From Linyphia triangularis (Eukaryota; Arthropoda; Arachnida; Araneae; Linyphiidae), in the NCBI GenBank assembly GCA_963978545.1, contig OZ021723.1, forward strand, positions 3,782,001 through 3,846,000: a DNA stretch of 64,000 nucleotides, read 5' to 3'. This document shows, piece after piece, positions 48,245 through 62,437 of this stretch. The translations under genes were made by a program, and so were the position numbers. Within the stretch, counting starts at the first letter, position 1. Each line of letters begins with the position of its first letter. The notes beneath the pieces are model-generated. The model was not told the DNA's origin, did not search any database, and saw only the letters and a list, made by a program, of their open reading frames with translations.

Positions 48245-48939
48245 GCTCTAGGTACAAGACCTCGTTGTACCTAGGGCATGTAGCTGATGTACCTAGGGCT
48301 ATTTTCTTTGAGTGAGTTTTCAGTCCATAATGAATAGAAAACAAACATACACAGATGAAATTTATAAAAGAAACAATATCAAGTAATTATCAGTCATTGG
48401 TTTATCATATAATAACTGTAATAAATTGCAATGTGTCAAATTATTAGTGAATTACAAGTATTTTCATATCTTGAAAAACTGATTCTAGAAAAATGAGCTG
48501 CATACATTATTGATTTGATGCACCAACATATTTCGGGTTTGGCAGTTGGAACACTATAAGCAACTATGTAGCCCTAGGTACTCGACTTGGTAATTTCATA
48601 TAAAATGTATTTTACTAAAAATGCCCAGAGAGAAAAGACTTATTTAAACATCTTATTTAGTACGTATTGTTGCAAACAAAATTATTTACTCTAGTTCAAA
48701 GAAAAGTATTTGACTTAACTTTGTAACACAATAAAAAACATGAGTTGAAAAATGTTACTGCATACCATAAAAAAGCGTTTTCCATTTATAACTCCGCAGC
48801 TTTCTCCTCTAAGATTTCAAAAGGTCTGGGAAAAAAGCAAGTGGGTGTTCCCACTTACCAAAGTGAGTAGAAAAACTTAGAACTAAACATTATTCAATAA
48901 AAGTGGGGTGGCCCTAGGTACAGGGTTGCTCTAGGTACA
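48245..48939. repeat. Six dispersed TGTACCTAGGGC motifs in inverted pairs
   Basis: Copies of GCYCTAGGTACA or its complement lie at 48245, 48265, 48288, 48571, 48911 and 48928. The left three include a hairpin (GCTCTAGGTACAA-GACCTCG-TTGTACCTAGGGC); the right pair is inverted relative to 48265/48288. The arrangement resembles subterminal transposase-binding motifs of a ~700-bp non-autonomous element, but no terminal repeat or target duplication was found. Confidence 0.6.
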
Positions 48940-50127
48940 CAATCCTCCCCTACTGAGGAAAAATCTTGAAGATATGATTTAAGGTATACATATACAATTG
49001 AGATGATTTTCTTTAATTTTTAGGTTATAATTTCAAACTTTTTGGCAGTATATCAGAATAAAAAATTATGCATTTTTATATGAAAACTTTTTTTTCCGGT
49101 CAATATTTTAATCAGCTAATTGCAATTAAAGTGACTAATTAGGACATTATTAGAACATACATAAATAAACTTGTGATTAACTTAGAGGTATTATTTTTAT
49201 TGCAAATAAGAGATATTGTATTGACGCATGTTCCTATGGAGAAATTTGTATTTGGTTACAGTATTTATTAAATTATAAGTTTTTAAATAAAAAAGTTTAA
49301 AAAAATACATAATTTTTGACAGAAAATTAAGATTAAAATGTGCATAAAAAATATGTTTATAACAATATAAATTAGATTCTCCATAGAAAACACATTCACA
49401 ACTATTGTCTACGAAACAAAATTAGAATTTTGTAAATCGGACTATTTATTATGAAGTTATGACCGTTGGCGTAAAGTCATATAACACCAAAATGTCATTC
49501 TTCAGAAAACGCATTTAAAGTTTACTACACTAATGAAAGGGATACAAAACAAGTTCACAAATCTTACTGTAATTTAAAAAGCAATTTGAGTCTCAGAAAG
49601 AAAATGGCATCATTTTAATGGTAATAAATTCGGGAATATTTTAAAACCAAAAAACAAAAATGCAGATTTGAGTCAAATTTCGCAATTCCTAATGTATATG
49701 TATACCCTAAGGATACAATATGGTAAAATTTGTGCAATGATGCACAAGTTAAATATAATTCTATAAAATTATATTTTAGTTTTGAGATAAACTGTAGAGG
49801 AGAGATAGGTATTATTTCACGCTAATTTGTTTTTGCACTAAGCCACATATCTTAGACAATGACTTCCGTTCATCGTAATGCAGCTAATTTTGTATCGCAA
49901 ATCTTTTAAATTGAATGTAATATTTAATACCATGATAAAACCAACAGGGAAATTGCTAATTAAGTTTTTATATAAATTTTACAAACTATTTGTTGAATTT
50001 AAGATGTGAATAATACAAAATAAATCATGTATGAAACAATTAATTATGCTCCAATATTTCTTTTTTACAAAAAACATTGACACTTAATTTCAAAATAAAT
50101 GAGTTTTGTTGACAAAGCATTCTTTTA
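48940..50127. other. AT-rich interval, no gene seen
   Basis: No supported feature. Confidence 0.55.
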
Positions 50128-51026
50128 TTAAGGTACTTGCCTACGTTCGGAGCACTTTTTTAAAAAAACTTTATGTAGGAATATTTTAAGCACCTTTTTA
50201 TATTTAGTACTACTATAGATTAGTAATACCGTGAAAAAATTCAAATTTATTATTATTATTTTTCAAAAATTGCAATTTTACATGAAATTTTGATGAAATA
50301 TTTCAAAAACTTAAAATCAGATAAATGAAAAACTATTAAGTTTTTTTGGAAATAAATTGTATATAAATAAACTACATGCTTTTATCTAGGGCATATACTA
50401 GATTAAGAAATATATATTCATTAAAACTTTTTTTATGGATAGTCGAAAAATAAGTTAGTGAATTTTTAACAGTTTCACCTTGTTTATATTCAAACTTTAG
50501 GTTGTATTTTATGAAATAACCATCCAATCTCAATTTCGATAGCACATTCCCTAGAAAACAATCAACAAGAGAAGCAAAAAAATTTTTATAATGATTCGTG
50601 AAAATTTTTTTGAGTTATGACATTTCAAATTAGCAATATTTGTATGAAAATCAATTCCGAGAAAAATCATTGAAACTTTAAAACACACAATTTCTATATA
50701 AACCATATTACTCACACACTTAAAATGCACCTTATCCTTTTAATTTTTTTTTATTTATAAAAAAGAAGAAAATATTAATATTTTTAGGAAAATCACTTTT
50801 TAATCGGCAACTTTTGGTTTTGGTGTGCTATTTCCGGTCATTTCCGGTTATAATTTACAGTTTTTGATCAGTTTCAAATTGTCATAACTTTTGTTCAAAC
50901 CAACGCAGAGTTAAAAAGAAGATAGTTTTAGAAACTTAAAGATTTGGGCTAATATATTCACGAATACTATTTTTTTTTGTCAGATTTCAACAAAATCGAC
51001 CTTTTCAACGTAGGCAAGCACCTTAA
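50128..51026. mobile_element. TTAA-type element with strong TIR (899 bp)
   Basis: TTAAGGTACTTGCCTACGTT at the left and TTAAGGTGCTTGCCTACGTT inverted at the right: 20 bp with one difference. The inverted match extends outward into CTTTTA on both sides, so TTAA may be internal to the TIR rather than the target duplication. Interior is AT-rich without ORF; GGTCATTTCCGGTTA-like direct repeats near 50827. Confidence 0.85.
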
Positions 51027-53823
51027 TAAAAGTCTAACAAAGTATTATAACTAAATGAATCCCATAGTATGCGATGAACTAAATTAACTTGGACATACAT
51101 TATTTTTTAAATGAAAATTTAGTACAAATTTAGCAATATTGAATGAATAAATATGTTTTAAGGAAATTCAAATAACTTATCTAATCATTAATAATATTGT
51201 GACATGAAATTGTATTTCATAGTGCCTAAAGGGGAGATATAATGACGTAACCTTGAACATAAAATAAACATGTAATAACCTTCTAATATTTATTACAATA
51301 CATACTGCAATGTAAAATTTGATAATTACACTGTTATTTATTGCGATAATTGTATTGATTTGAAGTTTAAATATTATTTCAAAATATTAATTTTCCACCG
51401 AATGATTTTATATTTGATTAGTTTCTAATATTGAATACGTTTTCAACTGATAAAATATATACTTATGGTATGCATATGTTATTTCAGTATTTCAGAAGAT
51501 ACTCTTTAAAATAATTTACTTTATGGAATGATTTTCCATTTTAAGTACGTTAATTGAATCTGTAATCCAATTATTTTTAGGTGAATGCGGTTCATCTCTT
51601 AAAATGAAATGCATTTATAATTTCTATGTCAACTTCCCAAAGCAATACATTTCCTAAATCCCTCGGGATATTTAATTAATTTTTTGAGATAAGACAGGAA
51701 GAAATTGAATTTTAATACAAAATTTTGCTAGGATATTTAATTTTAAATAATAAACTGCTTTTACTTCAACATTCAATATCATTATTTGCATTTTATTTCT
51801 CAAACCCAATGAGTTTCAAAACGATTTATTTTTTATTGCTGAGTTTGTAAGCAATTCAAACTTTGATTAATAGTCATGTGCATAGGTTTAATGAATTCAA
51901 CGACACTCCAAATTAAGTAGATTAACTTTTTGTAAATTTCAAACTGAAATATGTATGCTAATGTTCCTATTTAAAGTAAACATTTTGAAAAAAAAAAAAA
52001 AAATCCCTTATAGTTAAAACACACATCCAATTTAAAGAACAACAAATATTTAGACTAAATGTTTTTAATACGTGACATATTACAAGTACATAACAATTTG
52101 TAATACGGGACGTATGTAAAATACGTGATTTGTAATCGCCTAGTAGGCCATTTTTATTAATTAATTAAAAATACTATTCAAGTTATGAATTACGAAAATT
52201 TAAAATTTATCTGGCTCATACATACAAAAATTTTGTTTTTTTTAAATTTAATGTTACCTTACTTTAATAAGGATATTATGTATCGTTTCAGGGTGTTTTT
52301 TTATGCCAATCTCTTTTTCTTAAAAACCTATATTGGTTAATGGTTATACCTATTTAAAGGCTAATGACTTTGCTTACAAATAGTTCATTTACAACTGATT
52401 TCTTTGCTTCAAAATCGACATTGAGAATAAAAGTAAAAAATAGTTCAAAATGTTGAAGAAGTTATGATAGTATACATTAAAATGGCAGAACTATCAAAAA
52501 GAGAAAATCCAAATTTAATCATGATGGGTCTCTTATTCTCTTATCAATAGAAAACAGCATTTAGTTCTGATAAACATAAAAAAAAAGCAATTTCTATAAG
52601 AGATCTTAAATGGCCACAAGCTGACACATAGATCCACTACTAAGCACAGAAGAGAAATTTATATGAAACTCTGACACTGTTGAAAGTCATATGAGAAATT
52701 ATAAAAAACATATACTTGTAAAATAACTCACTAAATAACTATATTCGTTTTAAATATTAAACGTTTAAAAACACCTTATTTATGGGTGCATCATCAAGTT
52801 TAAAACTTAATGTTTTCTTAACTTTATTGAAATAAAATAAACATTATTTAAAATTTTATTAATTTATGCGCTTTCACTTCAAATCAAGTTATGTATCTAT
52901 AGTGCTTAATTAGTGTTTAGTTAGAACTTAGTAAATTTCTGTGTAGCCTTAACATAAACGCACTCGAAATTAAAACATACCGTGACTCATGTATGAGGGT
53001 TAAGAATGGAAAGCTTTTACTATAACATGATTAAATAGTTAAAAACAAATTTATTTGAATTCTGTGTAAAACATTTTGACGTATTATATTGATATTTTTG
53101 TTCGTTTCCCCCAGCAAAAGTATAAAAATAAATTTTTCTAATCAAGTAATGGTAACCTTTGTAGATATATATGTTTAACCAAAAAAAAATGTGTCCTCCC
53201 TTCTTAACTTTTATACTCCGACAATTACCAAAATAAAATGTTTTTCTAAGTATAGTAAAGTAAACATGAGCTATTTGATGAGGCTTCTTATAGCATCATT
53301 TCGAAACAAAGTTAAAGAGTCAGGAAAACCTGGTAGAGGATGTATAAAAAATTTCAGTTATAAAGTTGTTGAATTCTAACGATTTTGTAACGCATACAAA
53401 TTCTAAAGTGTTGTTTTTAGCATTGGATGTGATAAAGTGGCTGTTTTATATAATAATTAAGACAAATCAACCCCTTTGAGTTATTTTTATATTGATTGTT
53501 CTGAAATTTAATTTTAAATTAAGGTAATAATTTTATTGTGAATAAAGTTTAAGTTAATGAATGATAATTAAAAAAATATATATATTGTTTTGGGCTAATG
53601 ACGGATGGAAAGTAGTTGATCGGTATTTTGAGAACTGTGTCCACGAGAAATTGTAAACAGTTGGTTCCCATAGCTCAAAATAAGTTCGATGCTTCCATTT
53701 AACGGCCAGAAATAAAATAATTTTTAGTAATTAGTGGACGAGGATGTAGTATAATTCAGCCGCCTTACGACGTTGACTTTGTAGGTATTTTTTTTCTTTT
53801 TATCTTCAGTGCTTCAAATTCTG
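51027..53823. other. Long AT-rich interval, no gene seen
   Basis: No gene or transposon end found. The 62-codon plus frame at 53191-53379 has no motif. Confidence 0.55.
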
Positions 53824-55116
<1,293 letters not shown>

Positions 55117-56645
55117 TATGTCAAACTAGAAAATAAACAAATTTTAATCCAACTAGGCAATAATTTATTGAATTGGATTTAACGAAGAAAATCCTGAGCA
55201 TTGTATTATAAATACACTTCATTCCTTTCTGTATCTACAATCGATATTCGTGAGATCATGTCTAGAACCTTTTGTTTTAACTTGTAGGTAAAACAATGGC
55301 ACACATTTTAATATCATAGTAGTCCTAATATTTTTAAAGAAACTGAACTTTTAGAAAATTGGAAATACGATCTAACTATTCAGTAAAACTGGTACACAAT
55401 TAATTAAAATAAATTTATTTATATACATTTTGTATAAAAATCAAATATAGTTTGTATTATAATGTGTATAATGCAAGAATATTTCAGAAATTGATATTCG
55501 AAAAATATTTGAAGAAAATTTGTTGATTAATGAAAGAAACACATAGAATTTTTCAAATATATTTATTTCACTCATTAGATGATTGAAAAATAAGTTGTAA
55601 GGAGATATTCATTTTTACGTTTTACTTTTCTTCAAGTTGTAAGGAGTTTATAATTAATTGGCTTTTTTTTTTTTTTGTATTTTTATTATAAAAAAATATT
55701 ATTTATGAAAATGTAATTTCTATAATGCAGCTACATGCTAATATATAGTTTAGGGGAAACAGGTATGGTTTGCTTTGAGATCTTATTTTTTACATTGTTT
55801 ATTTTATAATTTAGTACCCTTATCAACCTTTTTATCGTTTAATATTCGAAAAATATCAGCGTATTAAGATATAATAAGAATTTTGGTCTCAATTAGATGA
55901 CTAGCAAAATACCTTTCATATTTATATTTTCATTTATATTTAAAATTATATTTTTATTTTTATTTATGTTTATATGATCGAGAAATTACTTATAATTGTA
56001 CATACTGTAGATGTTTGGTACGTTCCAATTCTCCCTTTTAGTTCTGCAATCACTTTTGATCGCAGCTTTTAATTAAAGTATCCATTAGTACCGGAAGCAC
56101 AAGTTTGTGGCAATGGTTTGGTTCTTCTGAATGTTTCTAGAATTTTAAAGAATGCCACCAACCTATTAAAGCTCGTGTGAGGAAGTATAATTTTTAGTCC
56201 AACCCATTTCTGCCCGTCGATGTTTTAGAATTGAGGTGTGGATGGAACTCTACTTTTTTTCGAACAGCAGGAAGTATGTGTTTTTACTAATATTGAATCG
56301 ATACGACCGAAATCTCTAGTTTGAGCTTGGATTGGTTTTCTGCTGAAAATGAAGAATGAAAAGAATTACTTTTGTAATCTTGTAATAAAGTATCATCATT
56401 TCTCTGAGACGAAAACTCGTAACAATACATATTATATATAATACTACCTATTTCAGTCACCATTATGCTGCCATATTAATTATGCTAGCTCTTTACTACC
56501 GCACTAAGTCCAGTAGCGGTATCTACATCATTTTGTTAAAAAGAGAAATTTTATTTAAAGTTTAACAACTTCATCCTATCTTATAAACTTTTTTTATTAT
56601 TTACGTGTGGAGACAACCACTAAACTCCGCATTCTTTTAAAATTA
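55117..56645. other. AT-rich interval, no gene seen
   Basis: The part 56020-56420 is somewhat less AT-rich but has no sustained frame or recognised motif. Confidence 0.5.
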
Positions 56646-56915
56646 TATTTTACTTTACTTTATTTTATTTTATTTTACTTTACTTTACTTTATTTTTTTT
56701 AATTTATTTTATTTTACTTTACTTTACTTTATTTTTTTTTAATTTATTTTATTTTACTTTACTTTACTTTATTTTTTTATTTTATTTTACTTTATTTTAC
56801 TTTATTTTGCTTTTTATATTTTATTTTACATTATTTTACTTTTTTTATTTTACTTTACTTTACTTAATATATACATATATTTTATTTGATTTTACTTTAC
56901 TTTATATTACTTTAT
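56646..56915. repeat. TTTTA/CTTTA pentanucleotide satellite with a 40-bp higher-order unit
   Basis: Pentamers TTTTA, CTTTA and their variants fill about 270 bp. Between 56661 and 56780 a 40-bp unit (starting AATTTATTTTATTTTAC at 56701 and 56741) repeats three times, so two levels of tandem duplication are visible. Confidence 0.93.
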
Positions 56916-56916
56916 T

Positions 56917-57100
56917 TGTTATCACCGATAGTACAGGTTAGAAAAAAGGTAGCAACATTTAAATCAATCGGGAAATTTTGAAGCTTTTTCATCACTTGAC
57001 CGGTTGACTTTCGAGAAAGTTCTCACGCGTTCCTATAAATTGGACCGCGGCGTAAGATTGTAGATGAGTTTATCTTCTGATGTTGATTTGAATGAAGATG
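56917..57100 (+). repeat. Family K block, LTR/promoter-like, copy 2
   Basis: Starts TGTTATCACCGATAGTACAG, then AAAAAAGGTAGCAACA and ATCAATCGGGAAATTTTGAAGC, matching the minus strand of 28797-29065. It continues into a GC-richer stretch with heat-shock-type pentamers and TATAAAT, then GGACCGCGGCGTAAG. The TGTT start and promoter-like order suggest an LTR, but no matching end or target duplication was found. Confidence 0.5.
57010..57040 (+). promoter_or_regulatory. Heat-shock-type site plus TATA box
   Basis: TTCGAGAAAGTTC (57010-57022) is three contiguous alternating TTC/GAA units at exact 5-bp spacing. TATAAAT follows at 57034-57040. The same order and spacing occur in the 16.6-kb LTR. No coding sequence follows. 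Confidence 0.6.
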
Positions 57101-59163
57101 AGAGATATGTTTACTTATTGTACATGTATGCATTGAAGCTTGAGTTGAAGCTGGTTAATGAGTTTACTGCGGCTCTTAAAAGTTGTGTATGCTTTCGAAA
57201 GAATTATAAATTATAGTTTTTATTTGGTTAAAACTACATAATAATTTCCTTTGAGAAAAATTCATAACAATCTACACCAAAATAAAGAGTTGAGATATTA
57301 TAGATAATTGAGTCATACCAGGTAATTATGACACAATTATTCAAAAATTGCAGATATAACATAATTATACCTAATATTATACCCATTATAATACCTGCTA
57401 TACTACATATTATGCAGCCTACTTCTATACCTATTATTATCTCTTTTATCAGCTACTCTACTACTTATTTTACAAAAACACTTTTAATGTTTAATGATAT
57501 AATTTAGGCAAATTATTAAAGAATTAAAATACATAATTAAGAATCCACATAAATAATTGCAAACTTTCTTTTTTTACTCGATAGTATAAGCTCTTAGAAA
57601 TGTTATATAAGAGATGTGATTAAAAATAATAACACCATAAATTATTATTTTAATTTTATTGGAAATATAATTAGCTTTTAAGTGATAATATTTATCTTAT
57701 ATTGCGAATTTAATAAACATTTTATTTGCAGAAAATGTGTTACATCGAAAGCAAAATCCATTAAATTCTAAATTAATACTGATAAAAATACTCCAAACAC
57801 TCTTACGCAAGCATTATGTAAGCAATTATGAGTTTGGCATGCAAAAAAGCTAATACATCAATGTTTTCTTCTCAATTTGTTTGTTATTAAAAATGTGTCA
57901 TGCATACTAAAAGATAAAAAAAAGAACTTTCCTGAATATGAAAACTATTTATTTTAATCAATTTTCTTGTAAAAAGAATAATTATAACTTTTTTGTTTAA
58001 TAAGTATATTCTATCTTGACAAAACGAATTTGAACAATTGTAATTATTTTATTTTTCAAACGAAAATTATACGCTATTACATTGTCTATAGACCCAATTG
58101 ATTTTTATGATATAATTTTTAACCTCAGGAAAGGGTGTTTCTATGCGATTCAATTATCCACCATATGAAGCCTATCTAATAAAATGTCTTATCTTCAATC
58201 AATTATTCTACAGCATCATAAAGTTTTTTTAATTAGATCATGTATTACTTTCGTGATAAAACCAAATATATCATCAAATAAATATGGACAAAAACAAATT
58301 ATCATCATTATGAGATTGAATAAATCGTTAATTATTACGGTCGTAATTGTTCCCAAGAGACTTTTTTCTCATGTTGCCACAAAATATTTGCCCTTCAACT
58401 TGCAATAAACGCATTTTGCATTCTTATATCATTAATAACTGGTAATGAAAGACATTTTTCATACAATATGTTCCTAATTATATGGTAGAAATATTTTTTT
58501 TGTTAGATATGGATAGAACATTCTAATCGTCATTGTGAAAAACAGTTGGACACATTGAAAAAATAAATCTCGGTGTGAAATTTTACTTATGATAAAACAT
58601 GTGGTCTATATAATTCGTGAAAAAGTTGATAATAATAATTGTTTTGTTAAATCTTACAATTGGATATTCGCCAATATTAAATCTCTCGACAGATTGTTAA
58701 CATAATTGTTCTTATTTAACGTATATCAGTAAGTATTTAAAAAAAAAAAAAAAAGGGTTCATGTATCAAACATTGTTTATTGTTTGTTTACAACTTCTTG
58801 ACTTTTCTGAATTTTTTACAAGACTTCAGCATTAAGTGTTAAACTGCTAGCCAATTTTTGCCACAGTTCCCCTAATGAGTAATTTACTTTTAACATTTCA
58901 AGTTTACCTCGAATAAACTTCTCGAAAAGAAGATTGCAAATTATTCAAACGATCCCCAATATGAATTTTATAATGCAACACATTTTAACCTCTTTGTAAG
59001 GTTAAAGTCTATTTTTAACTTATTTTGGCTATCATAAATTACATATATTTGCCATTTTTAGCAATATTGGATCGGATGAAACGTTCTAAGAAAGTATTGA
59101 AGAAAGTATCTTGCCGAGCAAGGTAGTCCCTACAGCTTTTTTATTAAAAAAAATAAGTATAAT
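57101..59163. other. AT-rich interval, no gene seen
   Basis: No supported gene; an A15-type tract is near 58740. Confidence 0.55.
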
Positions 59164-59192
59164 CCCCCCCCCCACCCCCCCACCCCCACCCC
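59164..59192 (-). repeat. C-tract with G-quadruplex potential on the minus strand
   Basis: C10-A-C7-A-C5-A-C4 followed by A-rich sequence. On the minus strand this is four G runs joined by single T loops, a very favourable quadruplex pattern (i-motif on the plus strand). Likely a decayed microsatellite. Confidence 0.9.
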
Positions 59193-59670
59193 AAAAAAAA
59201 AAGAAAAAAAAAAAAGATGCCACTTGGGTCAAGTGTTAAGTCATAATTCAGTGTTTTATTAGAACATTGTTTTAATTGATTGATATTTCTAGAGGAAGCA
59301 TTTTTGTTTGTTGGAATATATTGAATGGATAGAAGGGAAATTATGTTTCAAATAATTTTGTTGAAATTATGCTGTCTTCCATTTATATTGACCTTCGATT
59401 CGGATATGCCTCATGTGTTAGTTAGTATATTTAGTTAATATATCTTTATTATTTTGCAATTAACATGTTAGATAATATATTAAATTAATATTTCGCAATC
59501 CACACACCTTCAGTGAAACTATAGAGAAAACACAGTACCGCACGGTTTCTATAAGCATTAGTTTAGCTGAAATAAAGGATGATGTGATACAGATTTCAAC
59601 AAAGTATAATATTTATTTTAAGAAAACAAATAATATTTCCACACAAATAATGATTTTATATTTTAATAAA
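59193..59670. other. AT-rich interval, no gene seen
   Basis: No supported feature after the A-rich tract at 59193-59215. Confidence 0.5.
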
Positions 59671-59883
59671 AGAAGGTAAACTAAAACACTCTACACCTAT
59701 AGACTGATGTAGATTAAGTTTTCTACATTATTTCTACAATTAGAAGGTAAACTAAAACACTCTACACCTATAGACTGATGTAGATTAAGTTTTCTACATT
59801 ATTTCTACAATTAGAAGGTAAACTAAAACACTCTACACCTATAGACTGATGTAGATTAAGTTTTCTACATTATTTCTACAATT
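59671..59883. repeat. Three identical 71-bp tandem units
   Basis: Units 59671-59741, 59742-59812 and 59813-59883 each start AGAAGGTAAACTAAAACAC and end TTATTTCTACAATT; I see no difference among them. Perfect identity implies very recent expansion. Each unit contains the inner direct repeat TCTACA twice or more. Confidence 0.97.
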
Positions 59884-60205
59884 ACTAATTTTATTATTTG
59901 CAATACTTTAACAATAACATTTATTTTGGCATGAGAAATATTAATTAATTACGGTTTAGACAAATTGTATTAAAAGATAATTTTCTTTTCAAAGTTACTT
60001 CAGTTTGAACGCATACATGCAAGATTGTACTCTGTCTTATCTAAGTTATCAAAAAAATCGGTATCCATGATTATGAGATCATACAAAAGTTACATTGGGA
60101 GTTTTAAATAGGTTTATATTACGGATATAACGATAACAATTGAATCGCTAAGTGTGAAAAGAGGTCATGAATTAAATAAACCTCCAATGACATGTTCCAC
60201 TTTTT
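59884..60205. other. AT-rich interval, no gene seen
   Basis: No supported feature. Confidence 0.5.
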
Positions 60206-60800
60206 AAATCCTTTATATTAACTACGATTGTGTGTGTGTATGTATGTTGTGAGTTTGTTTGTCAATAGCAGGCAAATCTGCGGAGGCCTAATTAACCACC
60301 TTGCCGTCATCCAATATAGCTGAAACTTGGCAGATAGATTTGATGTCGGTGCCAATGCATTCCATCAAATTTTGGGATCTGTAACTACCACTAAAAGGTT
60401 TCTTTTATGAAATACTAATAAACTTATTGTCGTTCTCTAATCGCGCCCAAATAGCATTTAGCCGATCGTTGAAGAAATTATTCCCAGAAGCCAAAATTGT
60501 TTTAATAAATAAATAAATAATAAAATTGTTTGAATTATAATAAATAAAGCATATTTGGATGTGAGTGCAAAAATTCACATTTATTTTTATGAATACATTT
60601 CGAAAAGTTCTTTACCGTAAAATTTTGCTGATAGAGATGGTGTTTGTATCTATTTTTAAGTATCAAAAACAAGCACACGTTGGGAACAGAAAAAGCGCTG
60701 TGTTAATGAATATAAAAATTTGTAATGCATATAATAGATTTATATTAAAAACTTTGTTTGTATGGGTTATATTATTTCATTTATTGATGCAAAGATTTGT
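60206..60800 (+). mobile_element. Family G element, long copy (plus)
   Basis: Runs from AAATCCTTTATATTAACTAC through GTTTGTCAATAGCAGG, GGAGGCCTAATTAACC, GCCGTCATCCAATATAGC, GCCGATCGTTGAAGAAATT and GCGCTGTGTTAATGAATATA to AGATTTATATTAAAAACTTTG (quoted in part). Collinear with the complement of 43800-44380. The 85-codon frame inside it is unrelated to any family I know. Contains a (GT)n stretch near 60230. Confidence 0.72.
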
Positions 60801-60803
60801 TGT

Positions 60804-60918
60804 TGCAGTTGGACACAGATAATGCTAAAGAAAGTTTACAAAGTTGGTAATATCATATCTACTTGACAATATTCCTAATTGTGCAAACTTAATTTTACAT
60901 AGTCTGTGTCCAACTACA
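60804..60918. mobile_element. Possible mini-MITE with TTGGACACAGA ends
   Basis: TGCAGTTGGACACAGA (60804-60819) and its inverted partner TCTGTGTCCAACTACA (60903-60918) bracket ~115 bp. Ends of the form CAGTTGGACACA recall Tc1-type elements, but no clear TA duplication is visible. Confidence 0.45.
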
Positions 60919-60939
60919 GTAACCAATCCTTACAATTGT

Positions 60940-60970
60940 AATCGTTGCAGCATTGCAAACTGCAACGATT
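60940..60970. repeat. Hairpin AATCGTTGCAG / CTGCAACGATT
   Basis: Perfect 11-bp arms around CATTGCAAA, followed by more GCAAAC and ATCGTTGCAAAC words to about 61000, giving a small inverted/direct repeat cluster. Confidence 0.85.
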
Positions 60971-61931
60971 GCAAACGAAAGCAAACTGCATCGTTGCAAA
61001 CAAATTAGTAATAATGTCCTTTAAAATCCTTGCATCCTATAAAATCCTTGCAAAGAATCTGTTTACATTTACATGTTAACTACTGCTCTAAAAAACCAGT
61101 TAAAACACAATATTATATATTTTATGGTAATTCAAATTGTGCAGGAAATGTAAAATTTCAATTACAATAGAAAAACAATGGTAAAAACACACTTCTTCTA
61201 CATCTAAGTAAACTAAACAAGACGACAAAATTTCATTGGAATTGCTTTAAAAAAGAACAATATGATTTTATAACTGTAGCGATATCTAACGGCTTTCTTT
61301 TCACAAACAAATGTATTGAAGTAAATAAAATCAGATTAATTGCCGAATAAGAAGAACAGTCGCATTTCGTTTTTTTTGTGTGATCTTTTGGCATTTAAAA
61401 AGCAATCAGCTAAAGCAATTAAAAATTGTTGAAGTTAGTTTCTGGAACGATTTCTTTCTGGTTGAAATGTGTTAATTAAGATTCCAGTTGCTTAGTTAAT
61501 TGCTGCCTCCAAGTCTTAAAATATCCATTTATCATTCCGATATTTTTCATTGTTGCGTAGATTACCTCTACAGTTGCACAACAATAGTTTTTTGGAAACT
61601 CTTTTTAGTGCAAATTAGGAAGAAGGATCTTATTATATGTTATAATTTACATGTTTCATGAGTAATTTTGTCGATTATTTTAAACAATTTTATCTTGTAT
61701 TCGATAAATAAATAGTTGAAACTGATTTTTTGAATGAAATCTTTGACATGTATAAAGTTTATTAACAGTGAATAGATGTCACCCTCCCCCCTCAAAAAAA
61801 AATATATTTTCTATAAATTGTAGATTTTTAAATATTTATCATTTAATTAATGTATATCTCTACAAAAAATTGCGTTTTTAGTTATGTGCTTCCAAAATGC
61901 AAGAAAACATGCTTTACAAGTTGTAGAAAAC
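60971..61931. other. AT-rich interval, no gene seen
   Basis: No supported feature. Confidence 0.55.
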
Positions 61932-62437
61932 TAATTTCATAGCAATGGCCTGTTTCACCATTTGACTCATTAAGTTGGAAAAAAAAAGGCATTAAACTAT
62001 ATTATAAATTAGCCTTACCAAGGGTGTTAAAAAATTAGTTGAAGTTACAGAACTTAATAGAAAGTAAAGACAAAAAAATATTTGATCTCAATCAATATTT
62101 TTTTTTTTTTTCTTTTTTTTTTTTTTCAGATTCGCTATAAGATAATGCCATAATAAAAAATTTGAACACTAAACATCATTCCAACAACATTCTAAACATA
62201 ATTTCATAGAAATGGCCTATTTCACCATTTGACTCATTAAGTTAAAAAAAGGGCATTAAATTATATTATAAATTAGCCTTACCAAGGATGTTACAAAATT
62301 AGTTGAAGTTACAGAACTTAATAGAAAGTAACGAGAAAAAAATATTTGATTTCAACCAATAATTTATTTTTTTTCAGATTTACTTTAAGATAATGCTATA
62401 ATAAAAAAATTTGAACACAAAACATCATTTCCAAACA
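61932..62437. repeat. 267-bp tandem duplication
   Basis: TAATTTCATAGNAATGGCCT begins at 61932 and 62199. Shared blocks are CACCATTTGACTCATTAAG, AATTAGCCTTACCAAGG, TTAGTTGAAGTTACAGAAC and CATCATT near the unit end. The main differences are length changes in A and T runs. Confidence 0.93.

Noticed and set aside
59671..59883. Possible CRISPR-like array
   Set aside because: The units are directly abutting and identical, with no spacers; the genome is eukaryotic.
60565..60822. 85-codon frame resembling the 43814-44068 frame
   Set aside because: Both come from the collinear family G repeat; gaps between the copies do not preserve reading frame throughout, so this is probably non-coding.
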